A stretch of DNA of 64,000 bases from Maylandia zebra (taxonomy: Eukaryota; Chordata; Actinopteri; Cichliformes; Cichlidae), in assembly GCF_041146795.1 (NCBI RefSeq), contig NC_135180.1, forward strand, positions 40,389,794 to 40,453,793, given 5' to 3'. Positions 53,968-64,000 of the stretch are shown piece after piece (position 1 is the stretch's first letter; each line of letters starts with the position of its first letter). The notes beneath the pieces are model-generated. The model had not been told where the DNA came from. It ran no database searches and saw nothing but the letters and a program-made list of their open reading frames with translations. A program made the translations under genes and the position numbers.

Positions 53968-54590
53968 CTGTGTAATCTGTACTTTATTGATCCCCGTGGG
54001 GAAATCCCTCTTGGCATTTAACCCATTCTGTCACGGTTCGTAGGATGAGCCGTGTGGAATTATTAAAGGACCCAAAACGCAGGCAAAGGATGGATGATAT
54101 GAGTGAGTGTTTATTTTCAAAGTGGCAAAATGACACCAACAGGCAGCGGGCGTATGAGAAGCAACTGAGGAACCCTAAACTGGGAAGACTCCTGTCTCCC
54201 ATCGATGGGAGACAGGAGAGGAACACACCTGGGAGAAGTCACAGCTGACGGGACAGGGGAAACGTAAACTGAACACACTCACATAAGACAGAGACCTTCA
54301 GAATAAAACAGGAAACTCATAGACACAGAGGACCAGACAAGACACTGACCTTAACAGACAGACTCACGAACAGACACAGTGACACCATAGACAGACACAG
54401 ACTCAGGACCATGACACATTCACTCAGTGAAGCAGTGGGCAGCCATTGGGCGCCCAGGGAGCAGTGTGTAGGGACGGTACCTTGCTCAGGGGTACCTCAG
54501 GATAGCCGTTCAGTGGATTTGGACCCCTGACCTTCCGATCATGGGGCCACCACTCTACCTACTGAGCTATCCCTGCCCCTGTATATGATG
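53968..54590 (-). mobile_element. tRNA-derived SINE interrupted by a solo LTR
   Basis: On minus it begins GGGGCAGGGATAGCTCAGTA (tRNA-like head, near 54583) and has GTCCAAATCC near the B-box position. The conserved core has GAGCAAGGTACCGTCCCTAC, and it ends CCACGGGGATCAATAAAGTA at 53968-53995. The LTR at 54029-54416 splits it with a 5-bp duplication. Confidence 0.8.
54029..54416 (-). mobile_element. solo LTR
   Basis: Starts TGTCACGG and ends CCATGACA. It is flanked by the exact 5-bp duplication CATTC at 54024-54028 and 54417-54421. In minus sense it has AATAAACACTCACTC near its 3' end. No coding part is present. Confidence 0.85.
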
Positions 54591-54647
54591 TATGTATGTA
54601 TGATCTGTATATGTGGTTTCGACAATAAAGATGACTTTGACTTGACA
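54591..54647 (+). mobile_element. LINE 3' tail fragment
   Basis: A (TGTA)n patch then GTTTCGACAATAAAGATGAC and TTTGACTTGAC, a CR1-like tail. Confidence 0.5.
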
Positions 54648-55043
54648 AAGGGAGTCAATACTGAACATGAAATTACAAACAAACCAAGAGGAGATAACAC
54701 TCAGCTAACATGGGACGACATGACAACAAGCAAAGGAAGACAGAGGACCTGAATCCACATACAGGATGATGAGAGGATAGGCTACAGGTAGAAGCACGCT
54801 GGACCTAATACTGAACACAATGCACACAGGACAAGGGACTATCAAAATAAGACAGGAAACACACAGACAGAGCCTCAGCCTGACACAGTGACTGTGGAGA
54901 ACAACTAAACAGGGAACAGAAGAGTCATGACAGCAAGTGTAAACAGAGGGATCACAACAACCAAAGCTGGGAACACAATCCTTACCTCACAGTACTACAC
55001 AAAAGACACATAAATGCTGGCTCCACAGACCCAGGACCATGAC
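54648..55043 (-). mobile_element. partial LTR of the same broad family
   Basis: It ends CCCAGGACCATGAC, matching the start (in sense) of the LTRs at 56039 and 61490. It is cut at 55044 by a hAT-type end. Confidence 0.55.
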
Positions 55044-55455
55044 TAGGGATGGGTATCGTATAGGTTTTATCCAATACCAGTACCAAACTGGTACTTTTGA
55101 AACGGTGCCAGTGCTTAAAGAATGGAGAACACACACTTTGTCCAAAAACCTCTCATGTTTAACTGATTTTTAACTGTTTTTTTGTAAAAGATAACAATGT
55201 TAGCCGTTTCTGCAGCTATGGGGCATATATGGCATCACTCTTGGCTGGAAGCAGTGCTTAAACAATGGAAAAAACACAAACTTTGTCCAAAAACCTCTCA
55301 TGTTTAACTGATTTTTAACTGTTTTTTTGTAAAAGATAACAATGTTAGCCTTTTCTGCAGCTATGGGGCATATATGGCATCACTCTTGGCTGGAAGCAGT
55401 GCTTAAACAATGGAAAAAACACAAACTTTGTCCAAAAACCTCTCATGTTTAACTG
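55044..55455 (+). mobile_element. hAT-type element end with internal tandem repeats
   Basis: It begins TAGGGATGGGTATCGTATAG, a hAT terminus like that at 21737. It contains tandem units of 143-145 bp from 55111. The other terminus was not found, so it is truncated or the right end is too changed to see. Confidence 0.6.
55111..55455 (+). repeat. 143-145-bp tandem repeat, about 2.4 units
   Basis: GTGCTTAA marks unit starts at 55111, 55254 and 55399. The units share ACAAACTTTGTCCAAAAACC and GCATATATGGCATCACTC with few differences. Confidence 0.88.
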
Positions 55456-56549
55456 TTTTCCACTTTTTCTTTGGTCATTTTAGCCTTTTTGGCCAGGGTG
55501 AAGGGAGTATCTGCCATCAAACAAGAAGACAGCCGCATGTAACTACGACGGTGTTTGCTAGTTCACCTTACATGCATTAATGTAATAACGTGGTTAGCCT
55601 ACTCAGTGTAGATTACACACGAACAACATTAAGCTACTCACGCAGAGAAGAACGGCTGCTGCTGCATCATCATCCTCATCATTTCTGCTACACTGGCAGG
55701 GCTAGGGGCCAGGACTCTCCTCTTCGTGTTCTTGGGGGATGTTGCTAACTCCGGGTTAGCAACATCCGGGCTAACTCCATTAGATTACAATAAAAACTGC
55801 CTTGACATGACTACTGTTGTGATATATATATAAATTAAACAGTAATCATATTCTATGTCGTTTTGTTTTGGTTTGTGGTCTCCTGTTGCTGTTTTTTGGG
55901 GATTTTTTGGGTCCCTTTTCGTCCCATTCCTCTTTGTGTTATTTTTGTTGTAATTTTGAGTCTTTGTGGGTTTTTTGGTCTCTTTGTAGTACCAAACAGT
56001 TGTTTCTGTTTATCTGGACATAGCGTATTGAGCATATTTGTCACAGCTGCGACGGCAGACGTGTGGAGGTGAGGTAAGGACTCAAACACAGGCGCTGACT
56101 TTGATGGGATGAGTGAGCTTTTATTTATAAGTGAGCAGGATACAGCAGGAGCGGAGGATGGAATGCTCAGAAACAAAGGGGAACCTAAACCTAAATCCAC
56201 AGACGACACAGAGGAAGGGTCACACAGGGAGACCATGCAGACAAACCAGCAACACGCAGGATAAAACACAGGGCTTATATACACAGTGGAGTAACCAGGG
56301 AACAGGAGGGAAACACAGCTGGGAGAAATCAGGGCTAATGAGACTAGGGAAGAAAAACTAGACACAAGACATGGACCTTCAAAGTAAGACAGGAAATACA
56401 ACGGGTATGCACAGACTCAAACTTAACACTAAGATGTCAGACATGGCAACAGGGAGGAAACATGGAGACGTGGGACGAAGGCAGGCACAGTCACACAGAA
56501 CAGAAGGAGCTCAAAATACAAAACCTGAGAACAGGAATGACTAGAACAG

Positions 56550-57075
56550 TTCTGGGGGTTTTCTTGGATAGCAAACTTATATTCGAGAAACAAATTAATT
56601 CCGGTGCTTCATTGGCTTCCAGTGCGTTTTAGAATTAAATTCAAAATCTTACTTTTGACTTATAAAGTGCTAATTGGCCAGGCACCGGACTATTTGTCTG
56701 ACATATTGCAGTTTTATACGCCCTCTAGAGCCCTTCGATCAAGCGATCACCTGCTCCTTACCTTACATAAGTCTAGGATGGTTCATAGAGGAGATCGGGT
56801 GTTTGCGGTTGTGGCACCGAAACAGTGGAATGATCTACCTCTCCACATTAGAAAGGCCCCAACTGTTACTCTTTTTAAATATTTTAAAATATTTTTTTAC
56901 TCTGGCTTTCGAAACTGTATGAGAGTTACCAATTCTTTTATCCTAATTTTCTTTTAATTTTCTTACCTGTCGTTGTTGTCAATGTCATTGTTTAACTGTT
57001 ACTCTGTACAGCACTTTGGTCAGCTCCCTGTTGTTATTAAATGTGCTTTATAAATAAATAAATAAATAAAATAAA
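56550..57075 (+). mobile_element. L2-like LINE fragment nested in the LTR
   Basis: The coding part at 56604-56957 reads LHWLPVRFRIKFKILLLTYK and GDRVFAVVAPKQWNDLP. The tail is TGTGCTTTATAAATAAATAA. It is flanked by the exact 8-bp duplication TAGAACAG at 56542-56549 and 57076-57083. Confidence 0.88.
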
Positions 57076-57142
57076 TAGAACAGAACCAAAACTATTAACA
57101 GTGACAACCCTAAATAACAAATAGTCAAGAAACACAAATGAA

Positions 57143-57941
57143 CAGCTGCGAAATGGTATAATATTTGCCCATGGATTAAAAATAATATAAATAAGAGCCT
57201 GAAAAAAGCATGGGAAAGGGATCTAGGGCGTACAATGGATGAAGATACATGGGATTCTACATTGTCGAACAATGGATTATACATTAGGGAAGCCAGGGGG
57301 AAATTTATTCAATACAAAATTCTTAACAGATACTATTATATTCCTTCAAGGCTGTATAGAATGGGGATTGGTAGAGATGACTTGTGTTGGAAATGCCAAC
57401 AAGCCAAAGGTACTCTGATACATGCCCTCTGGGAATGCCCGCTGGTTTTTCCAGTTTGGAACACTGTACTGAATTATTTGCAGGGGTGGACACTTTGTAA
57501 CCTACCCAGATCACCTAAATTATGTTTACTAGGAGACAAAGGAGAGGTGCCGCAATTAAATAAACACCAGTTTAGAGTGTTAAGTACTGCATTGGTAACA
57601 TGTGCCCGTGTCATTTTGGAACACTGGAAGGACTCTCATATTCCAACGCTTAAAATGTGGAAAGACAGAATGATTGGGAATGTTGCATGCGAAAAGATGC
57701 TGGGAAAAATACATCATGTGACGGAAGCTGCGCTGGAACAGTGGGACAATTTTTGCACCTACATGTCTACCTGACTTGGACATTTGAGCTTAATACAACA
57801 TATGTTAAAACCTCACTTGTTTTGTTTTGTTTCGTTGTGTTTTATTTTGTTTGTTTGTTTGCTTCTTGCTTTTGGTTGTTGCATCTCTGTATTTGCTGTT
57901 ATAGAATGCAAAATCTAATAAATACTTGAATTATAAAAAAA
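57143..57941 (+). mobile_element. 5'-truncated L1-like LINE nested in the LTR
   Basis: The coding frame from about 57190 to 57774 is the ORF2 C-terminus (GRDDLCWKCQQAKGTLIHAL then WECP). A 3' UTR and poly-A follow. It is flanked by the exact 16-bp duplication AAGAAACACAAATGAA at 57127-57142 and 57942-57957, typical of target-primed insertion. Confidence 0.92.
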
Positions 57942-57998
57942 AAGAAACACAAATGAAAAAGCTACAAAATATTGGGTCACTGACCCAGGACCATGACA

Positions 57999-58458
57999 GT
58001 GTTGTCCCACTCCCACAGAGTGCACTATGTCTAGATGAACAGAATCAACTCTCTGGGATTTCCTTACCTGAATGATTGAGCATTTGTCAAGATGCCTCTT
58101 TGTAGAGTTTTGTGGTGTTTTTGCGTTGTTTTTTTTTTTTTTGTCTCGTTGTTTTTTTCATCTATTGGTGCCATTTTTGGTTTTATTTTTAGTCTTTATT
58201 GTGTTTTGTGCCTCTTGGTGTTGTTTTTGTCCCCCTTTTTATTCATGAGCATATGAAATCTGAGTTTCTTGTTGTGTATTGATTCATTTAGCAACAGTAG
58301 GCATTATCAGTCTGGCATGTGATTGGCTGTTACTCTGTGATGTGGCATCCTGATGAATCTGTCTTTGTGTCAATATTAATAGTTACAGTCAATACTTTAA
58401 GCTTTATTGTCTTTTTTTTTCTTTTATTGTCTTTTTTGAGTTAGATAAGCGAATGGAC

Positions 58459-58521
<63 letters not shown>

Positions 58522-59262
58522 CAGACAGAGAAGACAATAACATGTTTTTAATTAGATGACTTTAGCTCACGGTTGTGTGTACGTGTGAAATGATCACAGC
58601 AGCTTTCGTGTATGAGGATAACTTTGACATCCATACATTTTGATTATATTATAAACAAATATAATAAGATTATAATTATAGAAACAACCATATTGTACAA
58701 CATAATCATTGTTAATAAATGATTGAATTTAAGTTTTGCTTACATGTTAAAGAAGTGGGATAGATATTAGTGGGTGGAGTTATTATTGGTGGAAGTAGGT
58801 GTGGTTGCATCCACATGTTCAGGTAAAAAGTTTACTGACACTTTTAATTCGATCTTTTATGATTTAAAAGGTTTTAATTTCAGAGTGAATTTGAACAGTG
58901 TTGTTGTTAGTTTAGTGTAATGTTAATATAATGTTAGTATTAGCATTTAACTTTGTATCACTATAGAAACTACAGTATAAGTACTGGAGCATTTAACCGC
59001 ATGCTGTTAGTTTCAAAATGAAAGATAAATCCAAAAGATTGAAATATTTGACATGAATGACACAAAAGTCCAAATTAGTAAAAACGTGCGCACATCTTGT
59101 CAGACTTCAGCTGATGGACCAAAGCTTCTTTTACTCTCAAGTTGTTTTATTTTCTCTTGTTCAGTTAAAACCTGTGTAAAAATATTTAAGGTCATTATCA
59201 TCTCAACATGTAACACAGACAATAAACAGGTAAACAGGTGCTTTACACATGCTGTACCTGGC
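57999..59262. other. no gene seen
   Basis: T-rich and AT-rich DNA with one (CA)n array; no recognised element. Confidence 0.4.
58461..58515 (+). repeat. (CA)n microsatellite
   Basis: About 27 CA units. Confidence 0.97.
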
Positions 59263-59370
59263 TTAGGGCAAGGTGATGCGGCTCATGCAGGTGACGATGT
59301 GGCATGCCGCCTGGTGAAGGAACTCCTGAAGTCGAAGCTGAGCGGCCGAGCTTACCCGCAGACTTTGGTT
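59263..59370 (-). CDS. candidate terminal exon, unknown gene
   Basis: After the acceptor CTGATCTGTATCTGCAG the frame reads NQSLRVSSAAQLRLQEFLHQ and then AACHIVTCMSRITLP to a stop at 59263. It is an amphipathic, Leu/Gln-rich helix in GC-rich codons within AT-rich DNA. No partner exon was found to the right, which is transposon-filled, and I do not recognise the protein. Confidence 0.35.
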   Translation of the reverse strand, partial: NQSLRVSSAAQLRLQEFLHQAACHIVTCMSRITLP

Positions 59371-59638
59371 CTGCAGATACAGATCAGTGATCGTCAGTAA
59401 ACTCAAAGAGACATCACCTCGGTGCACATATGTTTGTGTAGATTTTTAGTCCTCCAGGGGTTCTGTTATGAAATAAATATATATTCTTAATGCTTATTTT
59501 CTGTTTATATTGTTTTATAGAGCCCAGTGTAGGAAAACACCCTTGTGAGTTAGAATGTAGGCCAAAAGTCACAGAATAGACTGCACGTCCTGTGCAGAAA
59601 ACAGGAAGTATAGTGCAGAGGAATTTAATAGTTCTTAC

Positions 59639-61025
59639 TAGAGATGGCACGATACCACTTTTTTATGTCCGATACCGATATCATAAATTTGGATATCTGC
59701 CGATACCGATATGAATCCGATATAGTGTTTTTTAATCAACAAAACTGTTTTTTTAAATATCTTGCTGCATTTTGTATAAGTTCATACTCAAGTTTAAAAC
59801 AACAACTACACTAAAGCTATTCTGTTATACCTGTATGCAAAAAAAATATTTCATAGTTCAGCAACACTGATCAATCTAATAAACTTAGACCTACACCATC
59901 CTCCCTATTCTGGTATTTTAAAGAGTACTTAGCATATATATTAAGCAACCTAACTAATAGGGTTCCAACTCCCAGCAACAACAAAAATAAATAAATAAAA
60001 CATAGGGAACCACCCCTCACGCTCCACCTCATGATGCTTAATCGACGTAATCAACCTTAATTTGATGCAGTGTGAAAAAAAATGCACAGAAATCAATTAT
60101 TTTTTTTTCAATATATTAAAATATTAAATAGATTCAACATCTTTCTTCAACAAAATTGCAGACTGCACAGATGGTACCTTCCCAAAGGAAAAAGTACTAT
60201 AGCTTACTAGGGTATATATTAGACTTAATAGTCACTATATACAGTAATTGACTTCTATTCATTTTACATCAAATTAAAACTTTGGGTGTCAGATAATTAT
60301 TTATTAAAAGCTCGACATTTTAAATGAGAATAAGAAAGAAAAGTATGTCTTTGTGCCCCTTTTCCCTGTTCATGCCCTATCGGCCCCCCTGGCTAAACTT
60401 TGCTAGATCCGCCCCTGCACAGTTACCAGCGTCAGCTACGTAGAAAAAGATCCTGGTGTAGAAAGTAATATTAAATAAATTCTAACAGCAGCTGATCAAG
60501 CTTAAACGTGCTGCTGTTGTTCAACCGCTGGTTTCCTCTTTCTGGTGCAAAGTGGGCCAAAAACAAACAAGAGAGACGGACTCGCGACAGAAAAGCCGAT
60601 CAGCTGATCATTAAGCAGTTTCATGATTGAAGTAGCAGCAAGAGGAGGAAGTCGCTCCATATATCGCTTGTTAAGCTTAACGCAGGAATGCTTTACAAAC
60701 ATTCAGAGATGGACTTACACACTTGCTTTACTTCTCTCGGGATAACTTTGTCGGAGATGAAATGCCGGGTTGCTAGCGAAGCTCCACATGCTATCCAGAC
60801 CACCGACAGGTCCCGCACGCCACAGCCGCTCTATCACGTGATGCATACTGCTCCGACGTGCTAACGTTCTGAGGTGAGTTACGGCGTGTTGCAAGTTTTG
60901 TGAGGTGCTTTCGTGATATTTAATGGATCGGATTACATTTTTTATTTTTCTCCGATATCCGATCCAGTAATTTAGGTCAGTATCGGACCGATACCGATAC
61001 GTAATATCGGATCGGTCCATCTCTA
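59639..61025. mobile_element. hAT-type non-autonomous element
   Basis: The ends are TAGAGATGGCACGATACC and (inverse) TAGAGATGGACCGATCC, flanked by the exact 8-bp duplication GTTCTTAC at 59631-59638 and 61026-61033. Both ends are dense in CCGATACCGATA-type motifs. No transposase frame is present. A truncated relative is at 62671-62850. Confidence 0.9.
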
Positions 61026-61033
61026 GTTCTTAC

Positions 61034-61489
61034 CCTTTTTTTTTTGTACCTCGGGGCCCAACCTTTCCACTACACAGTGGCCCGAGGTTAGGGCTATTAC
61101 TGACACTGAATAAATTGGCGTTGCTTTTGGTTTGATTTATACTTAATAACTACATCCAATCTACTTCATTTTAACGACTAAAACCTTATCAAATAAACAT
61201 GATGAAGACATGATGCAATGTAATAATCACAAAGACATTTATTTATTATGTGTATGTGAACCTGCACAAAGAACAAAATGCCAAACAGGTTAACTTTCAT
61301 GGGAATCAAACTGACACAAAAATAATTCACAATTCAATTTTACTACAGCAAAAGAGAAGAAAAAACTGGATAAATAATGTGATGATAAAATAAATACATT
61401 CAAAATAATTTTCTGACTAAATGAATAACTAAATAAATAAACTGTTATAGAATGTAAACAAAGCGCAAATGAAAATATAGCCCTATAAA
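61034..61489. other. no gene seen
   Basis: AT-rich DNA between the hAT and the LTR; a possible dispersed repeat, but unclassified. Confidence 0.4.
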
Positions 61490-62068
61490 GTCATGGTCCC
61501 GGGTCGGTGACCCAGCGTTTTGAGTTTATTGTTATTACTTTTTAGTTTCTTCTGATTTGGTGTGAATTCTTATTTTGTATTAGTTCTTAGGAGTTGGTCC
61601 TTGTGTTTAGTGTTTTAGTGTTCTCCCTTCTGCGCTCTGTTCGTGTCCCTAAGTTAGTGTTCTAGAACAGCTTGTGAGTTTCCGGTTTTACTTTGTAAGT
61701 CAGTGTCTGGTGATGTCAGTTAGGAACAGCTGTGTCTCCATCCTGTTCGGGCCATTCCTTATTCCCTTCTGTGTGCATTGATAGTGTGTATCTACCTGTG
61801 CTCACCGTCGGTTCATCTGTGTTATTCAGTCTTTCTCCGTGTCTCCCCTGCTTTCTCCATGTCATCTCCGTGTATCATCCCGTGTCCTTATATTTTCAGG
61901 TTTGTTTATTAGTTTTGCCCAGTCTAGGTTTTAGTAGCTCCCTGTTCCTTATTTCCTGTTTCCTGTTTCCTGTCACTGTAAATAAACACTCACTCGCACC
62001 CCAGCCAGTACCTGCATTTTGGGTCCTTCTCTCGTAACACCACATGACTGTTGCCCCAGCCGTGACAT
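61490..62068 (+). mobile_element. solo LTR
   Basis: In plus sense it starts TCATGGTCCCGGGTCGGTG, has AATAAACACTCACTCGC near 61980 and ends GCCGTGACA. It is related to the minus-sense LTRs at 54029 and 56039. No coding part or target-site duplication was found. Confidence 0.65.
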
Positions 62069-62254
62069 ATAATCTGTGAGTGAATCTGAAAGTTTCAGCA
62101 GTAAACCGTTTTTCATTGGCAGAACCAGAAGTTACTCTTTATATTTAAGACAAATGTGCAAACAGTCACAACAGGTAACTCCCCTTTACCTGAGACACCT
62201 GAGCCTGCCTCTGAGACACGATCAAATCTGGTCTGGGTAGGGTTGGGGAAAGGA

Positions 62255-62670
62255 TCACTCTCTGAGTCTGTTTCGGGCTTTGGTCTTGGTTGTGACCACA
62301 ATGGAAAATCCTGATTCACACAGATATGTAGTTGTGAATGGGAGAAGGAGTTTCACAGCTCTTAGTGCCAGACATGGGTCCTCCTTTGAGACAGCACTCC
62401 AGAAGGAGCCCACATCAAGTTTGCTCCACTGCAACTTTAAAGTGCTGTTGGTGGAAACTTCCAGAAGCTGTGAGAACTGGGTCCATTTAGCTGCTGGTGC
62501 ACGATCAAGAACATGATGTTGTGATGCCTGCAAGTCATTGAAGCTGCACCATCACTGCATACCCCAACACTGTCCTGCCAGTCCAGGTCGTTCTCAGTGA
62601 AGTAGTTGTCTTTTCTTTCAAAAGTCATTTTATTACACAAAGGTTTCAGAGCAACGTGTAATACAAAGTA
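62255..62670 (-). pseudogene. hAT transposase relic (ZBED5-like), internally deleted
   Basis: The minus strand near 62600-62550 reads LDWQDSVGVCSDGAASMT, which contains a catalytic-core Asp motif of this hAT group. After a large deletion and frame change it reads DPCLALRAVKLLLPFTTTYL then CESGFS, the C-terminal dimerisation domain. The central part is lost, so it is inactive. Confidence 0.75.
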
Positions 62671-62850
62671 GAGATGGCACGATACCACTTTTTTATGTCC
62701 GATACCGATACCGATATCATAAATTTGGATATCTGCTGATACCGATATGAATCCGATATAGTGTTTTTTAATCAACAAAACTGTTTTTTAAATATCTTGC
62801 TGCATTTTGTATAAGTTCATACTCAAGTTTAAAACAACAACTACACTAAA
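62671..62850 (+). mobile_element. truncated copy of the 59639 hAT family
   Basis: It is almost identical to 59639-59815 (AGAGATGGCACGATACCAC onward) with one extra CCGATA unit. The copy ends abruptly at about 62850, where L1-like sequence begins. Confidence 0.85.
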
Positions 62851-63741
62851 ACCAAATAACCAAACAAATAGACAGGAACAAGAAAAAAAACGGGGAAGAG
62901 GGAGAATCCGTGGGTTACTCAGAAACAATGGACATTATATCTTTTACAGATTGCACATGCGAGGGGGGAAAAGAGTCTTTCCACTTTAGTGAAGTAGCTG
63001 TCTGACCAGCAGTAATGAAAGGTTTAGTGCTCTGAGTCTAGAGTTGGGCAGCTTCAGGTCTGCACCAAACATAGCACAGAGTGGCTCTGGTTTAATTTGA
63101 GGACTTCAGACATTGTTTGGAAAACAGAGGTCCAAAGGTTGGTCAACAAAGGTTGGTCAACAAAGGACAGGACCAGTACATATGAAGTAATGTACCACCC
63201 CCACACCTTCTACTGATTGGATCCACCTCTGGGTATATACACACCATCTTAGCGCTGGATCAGTGCCCCCGATGAACTATCTTAAATTGAATGGGAGTGT
63301 GTTGAGCACACATCGATGTATTGTGAACTTGGCCGAGGACAGAGTCCCACAGTTCATCTGTGATATGAAAGTTAAGGTCTTGTTCCCATTTACATTTGAT
63401 GGCAGCTACTGAAGAACATTGTAAGTGGGAGATTAGATTGTACGAGGCTGATATTGGAGGTTGGACTGACCATTACAACATAATCTACCGGATTGTCTGG
63501 AGGTTTTTAGGGGAATTGTGCTGTCATAGTCTGCATGTAGTGTCTGACATGTAAAAAATGAAAAAAACTGAGATGTAGCAATGGCAAATTTAGTGGATAT
63601 TTGAGAAAAACTTGCAAATTGTCCTTCTAAATCCAAGTCAGCAAAAGATTTTAGACCCTTTCTGTGCCAGATGTGAAAAGCGTTATCTGTCATTGAAGGA
63701 ACAAATAGGTGGTTTGCTGCAATTGGGCGTTGAAGTGAGAA
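62851..63741 (-). mobile_element. L1-like ORF2 fragment
   Basis: Minus-strand pieces include DNAFHIWHRKGLKSFADLD, GQFASFSQISTKF and a TPIQFKIVHRG stretch near 63285, all from the C-terminal half of L1 ORF2. The frame is broken several times. It is bounded on the right by a hAT terminus. Confidence 0.75.
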
Positions 63742-64000
63742 AGCCTGGTAGGGCTGGGCCATATTATACTGTTCACGGTAATATCTGTACAATGTTAGGC
63801 CATGATAAGAAAATGAAATATCGCGATAGAATATGGGTAAAACGTGCATGCGCAGTGCCTTTGTTTTCATACGCACATGGCCGAAAAAGCATGGCGGCAA
63901 TGGAGAATGAGAAGGGAGAAAGCGGATCATTGAGTGAAACGGATGAACCAGAATTGGTTTGTAAAAATGCTGCAACTTCAGTGATGTGGAACTGGTTTGG
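63742..64000 (+). mobile_element. hAT element, 5' end (continues beyond the window)
   Basis: It begins at about 63748 with AGGGCTGGGCCATATTATAC, a hAT-type terminus, and leads into a transposase start at 63891. The right end is outside the window. Confidence 0.7.
63891..64000 (+). CDS. hAT transposase, N-terminus (partial)
   Basis: ATG at 63891 (AAGCATGGC) opens a frame with an acidic lead, then CKNAATSVMWNWFG. This matches the start of a BED zinc finger in ZBED4-like hAT transposases (aromatic VWxWFG before the cysteines). The frame is open to the last base of the window. Whether the whole gene is intact cannot be seen. Confidence 0.6.
   Translation, partial: MAAMENEKGESGSLSETDEPELVCKNAATSVMWNWF

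Larger units (their letters stand above)
56039..57998 (-). mobile_element. solo LTR carrying two nested LINE insertions
   Basis: It begins TGTCACAGCTGCG and ends CCATGACA. In minus sense it has a TATA box (GTATATAAGCCCTG near 56280) and AATAAAAGC near 56118. Removing the insertions at 56550-57083 and 57143-57957 leaves about 610 bp. No target-site duplication of the LTR itself was found. No coding part is present. Confidence 0.75.

Noticed and set aside
55111-55455. CRISPR-like or other prokaryotic array
   Set aside because: Units are contiguous without spacers and lie in a eukaryotic transposon.
55853-56401. 182-codon minus-strand frame
   Set aside because: It crosses the LTR boundary at 56039 and has low-complexity composition; it is chance open sequence.
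59828-60710. coding sequence inside the 59639 hAT
   Set aside because: Short frames only, with no BED finger or catalytic motif.
63433-63975. 180-codon minus-strand frame
   Set aside because: A chance fusion of an L1 ORF2 fragment with antisense hAT sequence.

Overview
The window looks like nuclear DNA from a ray-finned fish. Genes are split by GT-AG introns. The background is rich in microsatellites and teleost-type mobile DNA: L2/CR1/Rex1-like, L1-like, RTE-like and R2/NeSL-like LINEs, tRNA-derived SINEs, BED-finger hAT elements, a PIF/Harbinger element and solo LTRs. The SINEs resemble those of cichlids and other percomorphs, so a percomorph is likely. That placement is inference from repeat style, not a database match.

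Four host genes could be rebuilt with consistent splice phases, all on the minus strand. (1) At 250-4480 is a secreted or membrane Kunitz-type serine-protease inhibitor of the HAI/SPINT kind (signal peptide, MANSC domain, Kunitz domain, linker); its 3' part lies beyond position 1. (2) At 10494-23501 is a complete five-exon L6-family tetraspan protein (TM4SF1/4/5-like, 204 aa). Its 12-kb first intron is almost entirely nested transposons. (3) At 29212-34024 is a complete seven-exon rnf168-like RING E3 ubiquitin ligase (425 aa) with RING, MIU1, MIU2 and LR-type motif. (4) At 38970-43246 is a complete six-exon poly-C2H2 zinc-finger gene (737 aa, 16 fingers, the last degenerate). Two further minus-strand terminal-exon candidates, at 49641-49862 and 59263-59370, read like coding sequence but I cannot name them.

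Layout: 0-4.5 kb SPINT-like gene; 4.5-10.5 kb intergenic, with a retroposon broken by a chimeric L1 insertion and by SINEs, and an LTR-like repeat; 10.5-23.5 kb TM4SF gene with its transposon-filled intron; 23.5-29 kb hAT and LINE remains; 29-34 kb rnf168; 34-38.5 kb hAT with nested LINE, then unassigned DNA; 38.5-43.5 kb zinc-finger gene; 43.5-64 kb mostly repeat layers with the two candidate exons. The right end opens a hAT transposase gene that runs off the window.

The four genes show no sign of working as a unit. They are ordinary vertebrate genes with unrelated jobs: protease inhibition, membrane organisation, DNA-damage ubiquitin signalling and DNA binding. The most unusual signals are in the mobile DNA. 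An exact 144-bp copy of SPINT-gene intron DNA sits on the 5' end of a truncated L1, inside one target-site duplication. A tandem pair of RT-less elements encodes a small membrane/coiled-coil protein and carries a LINE-like 3' tail. A 642-bp retroposon family has a 17-bp target-site duplication. A near-perfect 53-bp palindrome lies in an rnf168 intron. Many nested insertions have exact target-site duplications that give their relative ages.
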